This document shows positions 26,268-34,626 of a DNA stretch of 64,000 nt, one piece after another (position 1 is the stretch's first letter; each line of letters opens with the position of its first letter). This DNA comes from Sulfopaludibacter sp035551455. GTDB taxonomy: Bacteria > Acidobacteriota > Terriglobia > Bryobacterales > Bryobacteraceae. The notes under the pieces are model-generated. The model searched no databases. It saw only the letters and a program-made list of their open reading frames with translations, and was not told the DNA's origin. The stretch is from assembly GCA_035551455.1 (NCBI GenBank), contig DASZMZ010000365.1, positions 1 to 64,000 of the forward strand. Reading direction: 5' to 3'. A program made the translations under genes and the position numbers.

Positions 26268-27653
26268 TTACCGAGCCACTTCCAGCACGATATTCCACAA
26301 GTACTCGACGTACTTCTCGACGGCACGCTCGCCGATCCGTTCGTTGTCGCTGTGCGCCGTGCCGAGCGCGCCCTCTTCCGCCGGCACCATGGGACCGAGT
26401 CCGTACGCCTGCACGCCTTTGGCGCGAAGTTGCGCATTGTCCGTGGCGCCGGTGAGCATGCTGGGTAGCGTGGGCGCATCGAACAGCCGCCGCGACACCT
26501 TGTCCAGCGCGCGATACATCACGGTATCCAGCCGCGACGGTGCCGACGTGGGACGGTACGCCGCCCCTGGCTGCACTTCGACTGAGGGATCGTCAATCAC
26601 GCGCCGCAGGTCGGCGTAGAACCGCGTCATATCTTCATCGGGAAGCGCGCGGATGTCGAGGTCCGCCTCGGCCTCCGAAGGGATCACGTTTCTGCGGAAT
26701 CCGCCCTTGATGATGGTGGGGACTACCGAGGTCCGCAAGATCGAATAATGGCCGGGATCATGCTGCCGGAAGTAGCGATCCACCTCCGCCTGGTGCGCCG
26801 GGTCCAGCACGGCACGATACCGCGCGGCCTCCTGCGGCGGCGAAATTGCGGCCAGGCCGGTGAAATAGGCGCGCGTCGTTTCATTCAGCCTCACCGGGGT
26901 CTGCCACGTACCGGCGCGCGCCACCGCCTGCGCCAGATGGACCACGGCATTATCGGGCGTGGGACGCGAGCCGTGGCCCGCCGTGCCACGCGCCACCAGA
27001 TGGACGCCGCGCGGAGCCTTCTCCGTGGTCGCCACCAGCACGTGGTGAACTTTGCCGTTCTGCTCGATGGTTGAGCCGCCTTCGGCCAGGGCAAATTCGG
27101 CCTCGATCTCCGGCCAGTGTTCCTTCACCATGAAATCCACGCCCACGCTGGGAGTGCCTTCTTCGCCGGCTTCGGCCAGGAAAATCACGTCGCGGTTGAG
27201 CTTCACGTGCATGCGCTGGAGCAGGATCAGCACCATGATGTCCGCCAGCACGTCGGGCCTGTCGTCGCTCGCGCCGCGAGCGTAGATGAAGCCGTTCTTA
27301 CGGACCGCCGCAAAGGGATCGACGCTCCAGCGGTCGCGCTGCACGCCCACCACATCGGTATGGCCCATCAGCAGCAGCGGCCGCTGCGACCCGTTGCCCT
27401 TGATGCGGGCCACCAGATTGGCGCGCGCCGGATCCTGCGCGAACAGCTTGCACGGAATCCCCTCGCGCTCCAGCATGGTCTGGATGGCCTTGGCCATCTT
27501 CGTCTCATTGCCGGGAGGATTGCTGGTGTCGATCCGCAAGAGCGTGGTGAATCGCTCCTGAATTTCCGCGGACAGCTTGGGCCAATCCACCACGACGCGG
27601 TCTTGCGCGGCGAGTCCGCAGACGGACAGCAGAAGGCAGGCGAGAAGCTTCAT
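26268..27653 (-). CDS. M20 family zinc peptidase, secreted
   Basis: A 461-residue di-zinc peptidase of the M20 family (carboxypeptidase/acylase type). A signal peptide (MKLLACLLLSVCGLAAQ) precedes the metal ligands: His in MGHTDV, the bridging Asp in GASDDRPD, the catalytic Glu pair in AEAGEEG, and a late His in GTAHSDNE. The lid domain sits between about residues 205 and 330. The ATG at 27653 overlaps the carboxylase stop as ATGA, so the two are translated together although their functions look unrelated. Substrate unknown. Confidence 0.93.
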   Translation of the reverse strand: MKLLACLLLSVCGLAAQDRVVVDWPKLSAEIQERFTTLLRIDTSNPPGNETKMAKAIQTMLEREGIPCKLFAQDPARANLVARIKGNGSQRPLLLMGHTDVVGVQRDRWSVDPFAAVRKNGFIYARGASDDRPDVLADIMVLILLQRMHVKLNRDVIFLAEAGEEGTPSVGVDFMVKEHWPEIEAEFALAEGGSTIEQNGKVHHVLVATTEKAPRGVHLVARGTAGHGSRPTPDNAVVHLAQAVARAGTWQTPVRLNETTRAYFTGLAAISPPQEAARYRAVLDPAHQAEVDRYFRQHDPGHYSILRTSVVPTIIKGGFRRNVIPSEAEADLDIRALPDEDMTRFYADLRRVIDDPSVEVQPGAAYRPTSAPSRLDTVMYRALDKVSRRLFDAPTLPSMLTGATDNAQLRAKGVQAYGLGPMVPAEEGALGTAHSDNERIGERAVEKYVEYLWNIVLEVAR

Positions 27654-29191
27654 AGAGGTATGTTGCCATGCTTCTTGCGCGGCATCGTGTCCACTTTATT
27701 CTCCAGCATGCGCAGCGCGCGAATCACACGAGGACGGGTCTCGCGCGGCTCGATCACGTCGTCCACATAGCCGCGTTCGGCGGCGATAAAAGGATTGGCG
27801 AACCGCTCGCGAAACTCCTCCACCTTCTGCTGCCGCGCCGCGGCTTTATCCTCGGCTGCCGCCAGTTCGCGCCGGTAAACGATGTTCACGGCGCCCTCCG
27901 GACCCATGACCGCAATCTCCGCCGTGGGCCAGGCCAGGTTCACGTCCGTGCGGATGTGCTTCGACCCCATCACGCAGTAGGCTCCGCCATACGCCTTGCG
28001 CGTGATCACGGTAATCTTGGGGACCGTCGCTTCGGCGTAGGCGTACAGCAATTTGGCGCCGTGCCGGATGATGCCGCCGAACTCCTGCTCCGTGCCCGGG
28101 AGAAAACCGGGCACATCCTCAAACGTGAGAATCGGAATGTTGAAAGCGTCGCAGAAGCGCACGAATCGCGCCCCTTTGGTGGACGACGCGATATCCAGGC
28201 AGCCTGCCAGGAACGCCGGCTGATTGGCCACGATGCCGATGGGACGGCCGTCCATGCGCGCGAACCCCACCACGATGTTGCGCGCCCAGTGCTCGTGCAC
28301 TTCGAAGAAATCGGCGTCGTCCACCACGCGATGGATGACGTCTTTGATGTCGTAAGGCAGGCTGGATTCCTGCGGGACCACGGTGTCGAGCGCGGCATCC
28401 ATGCGGTCGATTGGATCGTTGGTGGCGCGGCGCGGCGGATCCTCGCGATTGTTTTGCGGCAGAAAGCCGAGCAGTTCTCGAATCATGCGGAGACAATCGG
28501 CGTCGTCAGCCGCGGTGAAATGGCCCACGCCGCTCACCGAATTGTGCGTGGCCGCGCCGCCGAGCTTTTCCTTAGTCACATCTTCGTGCGTCACCGTCTT
28601 GATCACGTCGGGACCGGTGACGAACATGTAGCTGGTCTGGTCCACCATGAAGACGAAGTCGGTGATGGCGGGGGAGTAAACCGCGCCGCCGGCGCACGGC
28701 CCCATGATGGCGGAAATCTGCGGCACCACACCGCTGGCCAGCGTGTTGCGCAGGAAGATGTCGGCATATCCGGCGAGGGAGACCACGCCTTCCTGAATGC
28801 GCGCGCCGCCGGAATCGTTGAGCCCGATGACGGGCGCGCCCACCTTCAACGCGAGATCCATAATCTTGCAGATCTTCTGCGCGTTGGTTTCGGAGAGCGA
28901 GCCGCCGAAGACAGTGAAATCCTGGGCGAAGACGTAGACCAGCCGGCCGTCGATGCGGCCATGGCCGGTCACAAAACCGTCGCCGGGCACGTTCTGGTCA
29001 TCCATGCCGAAATCGCGGCAGCGATGCGTGACCAGCTTATCCATCTCTTCAAAGCTGTCTTCATCGAGCAGCAATTCGATGCGCTCGCGCGCCGAAAGCT
29101 TACCTTCTTTGTGTTGGCGCTCGCGGCGCTCGGGTCCTCCGCCCTGCTCGGCAGCGGCATGGCGGCGGCGCAATTCATCAAGCCGGTTCAT
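27650..29191 (-). CDS. Acyl-CoA carboxylase beta subunit (propionyl-CoA type)
   Basis: A 513-residue carboxyltransferase subunit, of the kind found in propionyl-CoA carboxylase and methylmalonyl-CoA decarboxylase. Two crotonase-like halves are clear: NDSGGARIQEG and GPCAGGAVYSPA in the first, and FEDVPGFLPGTEQE, RKAYGGAYCVMGSK and PTAEIAVMGPEGAVNIVYRRE in the second. No biotin carrier or biotin carboxylase gene is in the window, so the holoenzyme must be completed elsewhere. The ATG at 29191 is chosen over a GTG at 29197; neither has a good ribosome binding site. Its stop overlaps the peptidase start. Confidence 0.93.
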   Translation of the reverse strand: MNRLDELRRRHAAAEQGGGPERRERQHKEGKLSARERIELLLDEDSFEEMDKLVTHRCRDFGMDDQNVPGDGFVTGHGRIDGRLVYVFAQDFTVFGGSLSETNAQKICKIMDLALKVGAPVIGLNDSGGARIQEGVVSLAGYADIFLRNTLASGVVPQISAIMGPCAGGAVYSPAITDFVFMVDQTSYMFVTGPDVIKTVTHEDVTKEKLGGAATHNSVSGVGHFTAADDADCLRMIRELLGFLPQNNREDPPRRATNDPIDRMDAALDTVVPQESSLPYDIKDVIHRVVDDADFFEVHEHWARNIVVGFARMDGRPIGIVANQPAFLAGCLDIASSTKGARFVRFCDAFNIPILTFEDVPGFLPGTEQEFGGIIRHGAKLLYAYAEATVPKITVITRKAYGGAYCVMGSKHIRTDVNLAWPTAEIAVMGPEGAVNIVYRRELAAAEDKAAARQQKVEEFRERFANPFIAAERGYVDDVIEPRETRPRVIRALRMLENKVDTMPRKKHGNIPL

Positions 29192-29260
29192 CGGCACTAT
29201 TGTAACGAGCGCGCCGGTACTTCACGATGTTGGGGAGTGCGCGGCATGGAAGCGGGACGG

Positions 29261-29420
29261 CAATCGAAGGAATCCTAGCGAGGAGTACGCCAGGCGGAAC
29301 CGGCAGGATCCTCCGGAACGGGTCACGGCAGAACACGATGGCGTCGCCAGGCAAGGTGATGTCATGAGCGTGTATGCGGCAACGCTTCCTGACGGGCGCG
29401 GCTCCGATTCGGATCCACGC
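29261..29420. repeat. Two-block dispersed repeat, copy A
   Basis: Two blocks here recur in the same order near 41064-41190. Block 1 (29261-29292) shares CAATCGAAGGAATCCTAGCG and AGGAGTACGCCA. Block 2 (29378-29420) shares GCAACGCTTCCTGACGGGCG and the following CGGCTCCGATT and ATCCACGC. The spacer between blocks differs in length and sequence. The 295 bases between the carboxylase and the HicB-like gene hold nothing else recognisable. Confidence 0.75.
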
Positions 29421-29486
29421 GCACCCGTGTGCAGAGTGTCGCGCGATGCGGGAACTCCTCAATTTGGGATGGCTTATAGTGGACAT

Positions 29487-29696
29487 ATGCCGGACCTGAT
29501 CTTCGAGGTGGTGCAGGAGGCGGACGGTGGATATTGCGCTGAGTGCCTGACGGAGAACATTTTCACGGAAGGCAGCACATGGGAAGAATTGCGCCGCAAT
29601 GTGATTGAGGCCACCGGGGCATTTTTCTTCGATCGTCCCAAGCCCGAGCGTGTCCGTCTGCACCTCGTCCGCGATGAGATTCTCCCGATGGCATGA
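29487..29696 (+). CDS. HicB-like antitoxin-family protein
   Basis: A 69-residue protein with the HicB-type beta strand plus helix layout: MPDLIFEVVQEADGGYCAECL, an ITE-like NIFTEGSTWEELRRNV helix and FFFDRPKPERVRLHLVRDE at the end. Homologues are sometimes mislabelled 2-oxoisovalerate dehydrogenase. It is normally followed by a hicA toxin gene; here only a 15-codon stub overlaps its stop. The ATG at 29487 fits the family start. If expressed, it may act as an orphan antitoxin or DNA-binding repressor. Confidence 0.8.
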   Translation: MPDLIFEVVQEADGGYCAECLTENIFTEGSTWEELRRNVIEATGAFFFDRPKPERVRLHLVRDEILPMA

Positions 29697-29740
29697 AGGT
29701 TCCCCGCGACCTGCGCGATGAGATCATCGAGAGTCTTTAG
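29693..29740 (+). pseudogene. hicA toxin remnant (5' stub)
   Basis: An ATG overlapping the HicB-like stop as ATGA opens a frame that reads MKVPRDL, the usual start of HicA toxins paired with this antitoxin type, then RDEIIESL and a stop after 15 codons. The rest of the toxin, including the catalytic His of the dsRNA-binding fold, is missing. The RDEI segment repeats the coding sequence CGCGATGAGAT of the antitoxin's own end (29670-29680), a hint of recombination at a short repeat. Confidence 0.55.
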
Positions 29741-29829
29741 TGCACTTCAAGGCCGCGCCGGGTCCGCAAGAGTGGCTCCGACAATAGGCCAGCGCGGCTA
29801 GCAGTCGGAGCATCGAAGCGAGTGCTACG

Positions 29830-30048
29830 ATGACGCATATGAAGCTCACGATCCGGTTGCTGCGTGAAGCCGACGGGCGCTGGATTGCCGATGTGGTCGA
29901 GTTGCCTGGTGTGATTGCTTATGGCGCAACCACTGAAGAGGCTGCGCTTAAGGCCAAGGCTCTCGCTCTGCGCGTCATCGCCGAGGAGATCGAGCACGGC
30001 GAGATGAAGTCCGACTCGAACCTCGTGCAATTCTCGATTGCTGCATGA
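29830..30048 (+). CDS. HicB family antitoxin
   Basis: A 72-residue HicB protein: MKLTIRLLREADGRWIADVVELPGVIAYGATTEEAALKAKALALRVIAEEIEHGE is the full antitoxin core with the partial RNase H-like fold. The second ATG at 29839 (MKLTIRL) is the family-like start; 29830 adds three residues. It lacks a C-terminal DNA-binding domain, as do many HicBs of this type. The gene directly after it is a hicA with an internal deletion, so the toxin it would neutralise is no longer made from this locus. Confidence 0.88.
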   Translation: MTHMKLTIRLLREADGRWIADVVELPGVIAYGATTEEAALKAKALALRVIAEEIEHGEMKSDSNLVQFSIAA

Positions 30049-30114
30049 GCGAGTGGCCCCGTCATGCTGGCTGAGATCGCGAGGCATACCGGCCTTCGGC
30101 CAGAAGACCTCTAG
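30045..30114 (+). pseudogene. hicA: hicA toxin with internal deletion
   Basis: The ATG overlaps the HicB stop as ATGA and reads MSEWPRHAG before a stop. A second frame starting at 30064 reads MLAEIARHTGLRPEDL and stops at 30114, which matches the extreme C-terminus of HicA toxins. So the start and the end of hicA are present, while roughly 50 codons between them, including the catalytic His region, are deleted. The join lies at a CCCC run (30057-30060). This toxin cannot be functional. Confidence 0.75.
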
Positions 30115-30130
30115 GGTTTCCGACAACGTC

Positions 30131-31255
30131 CTACGGCACCAGCTCAAAGCGTCCATCCGGCAGCAAGAAATATTTTCGGCCTCGCCACAGAATTGTATTG
30201 CCGAAGAAACCGCCGAGCCAGGCGAGGAAGCTCACGACATCCTGGACCGGCACCAGCCACCAGAGCCGCGGTGCGAGATGGTCGCTGAGCGCGTGTCTCG
30301 CCGTGGCCCAACCGGCCGCCGCGCGGAACAGCAGCGTCAGCACCAATACCGGCCACCACTGGGGCTTCACCGCGACCAGCATCAGCGCAAGCGGCAGCGG
30401 ATTGGTGAATAGCTGGCCGACATATCCGGCCGGCCGCGAACGGCGGGTGCTGCGATTCCAGCGCAGCCGGTGGCGCAAGTTCGCTGCCAGCGCCTGCGAC
30501 CCGATGCGATGTTCGATCACGTAGGAGGACAGGATTACGCCGTAGCCCTTCTCCGCCGCCAGTTTCCCCATGACGAAGTCTTCCGCCAGGAAATCCTTGA
30601 CCGCGTCAAAACCGCCGATGCGCGCCAGCGTCTCGCGCCGCGCCGCAATGGTGGGTCCCAGCGCGAACTTCATACCGTCCAGCATGCGCGCCACCAGCAC
30701 CCCGCCGATGAATTCCGTATTGAGCCCGACCGCCTCCAGCGTGCTCCAGAAACTGGGACCCGGCACGGCGCGATACGGGCACGTCGCCAGGCCCAGTTGC
30801 GCGTCCTGAAACTCGGCGGCGATGGTCGTGAGCATATCCGCCGTCACCCGCACGTCGCTATCGGCCATTACGATCAGGTCGTGCCGCGACGCCGCCAGCA
30901 TCAGGTCGAGACTGTACACCTTGGCATTCGGATACGGCGGCTCGCCCGTAATCAGAAGCTGCGAAGCCACCGACGGATACGCCAGCCGCAGCTTTTCCAC
31001 GAGAGGAATTACGGGATCCCGCGGGCTGCGCACCGCGAACAGCATCTCGAATTCGGGGTACTGCTGTTCGAAAAAGCTGCGCAGATTTTCTTCCAGCCCC
31101 TCATCGATTCCGGCCAGCGGCTTCAAAATGCTGATCGGCGCGACCCGCGTCAACGGCGCGGGCTTCACGCCGCGGTACCGCACGGCGGCAACGATCGTCA
31201 GGACGCAGTAAACGAGCGACCCGGTCACCAGCGCCAGTATGAGAATGGCGAACAC
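30131..31255 (-). CDS. hpnI: HpnI-like GT21 family glycosyltransferase
   Basis: A 374-residue membrane glycosyltransferase of the ceramide-glucosyltransferase (GT21) type, related to HpnI that adds GlcNAc to bacteriohopanetetrol. An N-terminal helix is followed by the GT-A domain with DSDVRV (metal-binding DxD), FLAEDFVMGKL (catalytic Asp) and RHRLRWNRSTRRSRP (the R/QxxRW motif), then C-terminal hydrophobic segments. No other hopanoid genes are nearby, so the acceptor lipid is uncertain. The GTG at 31255 directly abuts GAGGAG, which is too close for normal use; the true start may be a few codons further in. Confidence 0.78.
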   Translation of the reverse strand: MFAILILALVTGSLVYCVLTIVAAVRYRGVKPAPLTRVAPISILKPLAGIDEGLEENLRSFFEQQYPEFEMLFAVRSPRDPVIPLVEKLRLAYPSVASQLLITGEPPYPNAKVYSLDLMLAASRHDLIVMADSDVRVTADMLTTIAAEFQDAQLGLATCPYRAVPGPSFWSTLEAVGLNTEFIGGVLVARMLDGMKFALGPTIAARRETLARIGGFDAVKDFLAEDFVMGKLAAEKGYGVILSSYVIEHRIGSQALAANLRHRLRWNRSTRRSRPAGYVGQLFTNPLPLALMLVAVKPQWWPVLVLTLLFRAAAGWATARHALSDHLAPRLWWLVPVQDVVSFLAWLGGFFGNTILWRGRKYFLLPDGRFELVP

Positions 31256-31324
31256 CTCCTCAATGTAGCAAGGCGGCAGCGCGCAGCTCCCGCGGCGGCT
31301 CTAGTAGCATGAATACATCGGGCC

Positions 31325-33175
31325 ATGAAGCACATCATCGCGGGAACCGCAGGCCATATCGATCACGGCAAGACGGCCCTGGTCAAAGCGCTCACGGGCA
31401 TCGACGCCGATCGCCTGGAAGAGGAGAAGCGCCGCGGGATCACGATCGACCTCGGCTTCGCCCACCTCCAACTCACCCCTTCGGTGCGCCTCGCCTTCGT
31501 CGACGTTCCCGGGCACGAGCGCTTCGTCAAGAACATGCTGGCCGGCGTGGGAGGAATCGACCTGGTGGTCTTCGTGATCGCCGCCGACGAATCCATCAAG
31601 CCGCAGACGCGCGAGCACTTCGACATCTGCCGCCTGCTCGGAATTCCGCGCGGCATCATCGCGCTCACGAAGGCCGACCTGGTGGATCCCGATATCCTCG
31701 GTCTGGTCAAGCTCGAAGTGGAGGAGTTGGTGGCCGGCAGTTTCCTCGAGGGCGCGCCCATGGTCCCCGTCAGTTCCGTTACGGGCGCGGGACTCGACGA
31801 CCTCCGGAAAGAACTGGCGCGCGCCGCCACAACCGTCCCCGAAAAGAACGCCGGCGGCCACTTCCGCATGCCGATCGACCGGGTCTTCTCCGTGAAGGGC
31901 TTCGGCACGGTCGTGACCGGCACCATGATTTCCGGCAGCGTTGACAAGGAGCGGGAGGTGCAGGTGTACCCGTCCGGGCGGCATTTGCGCGTGCGCGGCG
32001 TGGAGGTCCACGGCTCGAAGGCCGAGCGCGCCGTGGCCGGGCAGCGCACCGCGTTAAACCTCGCCGACATCGAGGCCGCCGAGCTGAAGCGCGGCGACGT
32101 CCTCAGCGGTCCCGATCTGTTCCAGGCCGTCCATCACCTGGATTGCCGGCTGGATCTGCTGGCCTCGGCTAAGCCTCTGAAGCACCGCGCGCCCGTGCAT
32201 TTCCATTCCGGCACGGCCGAGATCGAGGCAGAAGTCCGTCTCTTCGGCGGCGCGGCGTCGATGGCCCCCGGCACCACTTGCTACGTCCGCATCGTGCTGC
32301 GCGAGCCGGCCCTGCTGCTGCCGGGCGATCGTTTCATCATTCGTAAATTCTCGCCGGTGGTCACGATTGGCGGAGGCGTGGTGGTGGATATCGGGGAGCG
32401 TCGTTACCGCAAGACCGACGATGTGGCGGGGCGCCTGACCAACCTCGGAGTGGCCTCGCTGGTTCGCGAAGCGGAGTTCGGTTTGGGGATAGCGCAACTG
32501 GTGGCTCGTACCGGCCGGCTGGCCTCGGAGATTGCCGCGGCGGCCGCACAAGCGCCGCTACTCGCGCTCACCCAGCCTCAACCGTGGTATGTGGATCGCG
32601 CCTGGTTCCAAGCATCCCGCGATCGGCTGGTGCGTGCCGTTAGGGAATTCCATCGCGCCAATCCTCTGCTGGCGGGGGTCGCCAAACAGGACCTGCGCAG
32701 TCGCGAGCTGCCCGGCTCTCCCCTCTTCATACTCGACGCGCTGCTGGCGGACGCCAAGGATCTGATCGTCGATGGTGAGACGGTCCGCTCCCGCGGCCAT
32801 GCCGTCGTGCTGCAGCAGGATGAGCAGGAAGCTCGCGGCATCATGGAGCGGGCCTTCGAACAATCCGGGCTGGCTGTGCCGGCTCTGGCGGAGGTGCTGG
32901 CAAAATCCGGAGTCGAACAGCGGCGCGCGCGGTCGCTGCTCGAAATTCTGCTGCGCGAAAAACGTCTGGTCCGCATCAGCGAGGATCTGGTATTCCACCA
33001 CTCGGCACTGGAGCAACTCCGCCAAATGCTGTCCGGCCGCCGCGGCACCCGCTTCCAGGTGGGCGCCTTCAAAGAATGGACCGGGATCTCCCGTAAGTAC
33101 GCTATCCCCCTACTGGAATTCCTCGACCGTGAGCACGTGACCCGCCGCGACGGCGACGAACGCCTGGTCCTGTAG
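31325..33175 (+). CDS. selB: Selenocysteine-specific translation factor SelB
   Basis: A 616-residue elongation factor that delivers Sec-tRNA to UGA codons with a SECIS element. The GTPase has P-loop GHIDHGKTAL (about residues 10-19), DVPGHERF and TKAD (in IIALTKADL). Domains II and III follow, with RVFSVKGFGTVVTGTM, and the C-terminal third contains winged-helix repeats ending in LLEFLDREHVTRRDGDERLVL. The ATG at 31325 is clear. selA, selD and the tRNA-Sec gene are not in the window, nor is a recognisable selenoprotein, but the gene is full-length and implies the organism uses selenocysteine. Confidence 0.95.
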   Translation: MKHIIAGTAGHIDHGKTALVKALTGIDADRLEEEKRRGITIDLGFAHLQLTPSVRLAFVDVPGHERFVKNMLAGVGGIDLVVFVIAADESIKPQTREHFDICRLLGIPRGIIALTKADLVDPDILGLVKLEVEELVAGSFLEGAPMVPVSSVTGAGLDDLRKELARAATTVPEKNAGGHFRMPIDRVFSVKGFGTVVTGTMISGSVDKEREVQVYPSGRHLRVRGVEVHGSKAERAVAGQRTALNLADIEAAELKRGDVLSGPDLFQAVHHLDCRLDLLASAKPLKHRAPVHFHSGTAEIEAEVRLFGGAASMAPGTTCYVRIVLREPALLLPGDRFIIRKFSPVVTIGGGVVVDIGERRYRKTDDVAGRLTNLGVASLVREAEFGLGIAQLVARTGRLASEIAAAAAQAPLLALTQPQPWYVDRAWFQASRDRLVRAVREFHRANPLLAGVAKQDLRSRELPGSPLFILDALLADAKDLIVDGETVRSRGHAVVLQQDEQEARGIMERAFEQSGLAVPALAEVLAKSGVEQRRARSLLEILLREKRLVRISEDLVFHHSALEQLRQMLSGRRGTRFQVGAFKEWTGISRKYAIPLLEFLDREHVTRRDGDERLVL

Positions 33176-33211
33176 GCTGGCGTGTCCCGCCGCATGTTAT
33201 CCTGAGCCTGG

Positions 33212-34624
33212 ATGTTCAGCCGCCAGCGTAAAGCTCGTGTTTTGTTCGGGCTATCTGACATCGTTCTCACCACCCTGGCATTCGAGGCCGCCTATCGAAC
33301 GCGCGCCATCCTGCCGCTGGAGCATAATTTCTACCTCACGCTGGAGCGTAAAGCGCTGATTTTAGGCGCTGCCCTGCTCGCGTGGGTGCTCCTGGGCATC
33401 TGGCTGGAGGTGTACGACCGGCTGGATTCCGCTCATCCGGCAGTCATTTTGAGCGACACGGCGCGGCAGTGCGTCTACGGTTCGCTCGGCCTGGTGGTGT
33501 TCGAATATCTAGTCCGGGCGGACCTCAGCCGTTTCTTCCTGCTGCTCTTTGCGGCTCTCGCCTGGGTCTTCCTGGTGCTGTTCCGCCTCACTGCGGGCCG
33601 CGTGGTGGGAGTCATCCGCCGGGAATTTGCGGCGCCGCACTACGTGATGGTGGTGGGCACCGGGGAGCGTGCGCTGCGGATGGGGCGCGATCTGGAGGCC
33701 TCCTCGAACTACGGCGTCAAGCTGCGCGGTTTCCTGAGTGAGCGTTCGGGCGACGCCCCCTCGGAGATCCTGCTTCAATCCGCTCATCGGGTCTATCCCA
33801 TCGACGAGTTGCCGTCCGTCCTCAGGCAGCACGTGGTGGACGAAATCGTATTCGCCGTCGGCAGCGAGAGTCTGGCCGAACTCGAAGAGTTCTTCCTGCT
33901 ATGCGATGAAGAGGGCGTACGCACCCGGGTGGCCGTGGACTTTTTCCCTCACGTCAACAGCACGGTATCGCTCGACCGGCTGGGAAATACTCCGCTCCTC
34001 ACCTTCTCCGCCGCGCCCTACGACGAGATCCGCCTGCTGGTCAAGCGGCTCACGGACATCGCCATTGCGGCCGCGGGATTGATCGTGCTGGCCCCATTCA
34101 TGGCCATCGTGGGTGTCCTAGTCAGGATGACCTCGCCGGGTCCCGCGATCTTCTGTCAGGTCCGCTGCGGACTCAACGGCCGCCGCTTCCTCTTCTATAA
34201 GTTCCGCTCCATGTGTGAAAACGCCGAGGAGCTGAAATCGGGACTGGCCCACCTGAACACCCGCGAGACAGTTTTCAAAATCCCCGACGATCCGCGGCTG
34301 ACCAGCCTGGGCCGTTACCTCAGAAAATTCTCCATCGACGAGTGGCCGCAATTGTGGAATGTGCTACGCGGCGATATGTCCCTGGTAGGCCCACGTCCGG
34401 CCGTACCGAGCGAAGTCGATCAGTATAAGCGCTGGCAGCGCCGCCGCCTGCGTATGCGTCCGGGCCTCACCTGCCTCTGGGCAGTCTCCGGCCGTGATAA
34501 TGTCGATTTCGAAACCTGGATGAAAATGGACATGCAGTACATCGATAACTGGTCTTTGGCGCTCGATTGGAAGATTCTTCTGCAAACCATCCCGCGCGTA
34601 CTCACAGGCCACGGAGCCAGCTAA
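33212..34624 (+). CDS. Polyprenyl-phosphate sugar-1-phosphate transferase
   Basis: A 470-residue initiating glycosyltransferase of the WcaJ/WbaP type, starting exopolysaccharide or O-antigen repeat synthesis at the inner membrane. About five N-terminal helices precede a CoA-binding-like domain (YVMVVGTGERALRMGRDL). The C-terminal bacterial sugar transferase domain begins KRLTDIAIAAAGLIVLAPF and contains FYKFRSM, KFSIDEWPQLWNVLRGDMSLVGPRP and PGLTCLWAVSGR. No other polysaccharide genes flank it. It ends two bases before the phosphoribosyltransferase gene, so the two are probably co-transcribed. Confidence 0.94.
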   Translation: MFSRQRKARVLFGLSDIVLTTLAFEAAYRTRAILPLEHNFYLTLERKALILGAALLAWVLLGIWLEVYDRLDSAHPAVILSDTARQCVYGSLGLVVFEYLVRADLSRFFLLLFAALAWVFLVLFRLTAGRVVGVIRREFAAPHYVMVVGTGERALRMGRDLEASSNYGVKLRGFLSERSGDAPSEILLQSAHRVYPIDELPSVLRQHVVDEIVFAVGSESLAELEEFFLLCDEEGVRTRVAVDFFPHVNSTVSLDRLGNTPLLTFSAAPYDEIRLLVKRLTDIAIAAAGLIVLAPFMAIVGVLVRMTSPGPAIFCQVRCGLNGRRFLFYKFRSMCENAEELKSGLAHLNTRETVFKIPDDPRLTSLGRYLRKFSIDEWPQLWNVLRGDMSLVGPRPAVPSEVDQYKRWQRRRLRMRPGLTCLWAVSGRDNVDFETWMKMDMQYIDNWSLALDWKILLQTIPRVLTGHGAS

Positions 34625-34626
34625 AC

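Noticed and set aside
27668..29278. 536-residue plus-strand open frame
   Set aside because: Antisense to the carboxylase beta subunit, whose motifs are unambiguous; composition is that of a shadow.
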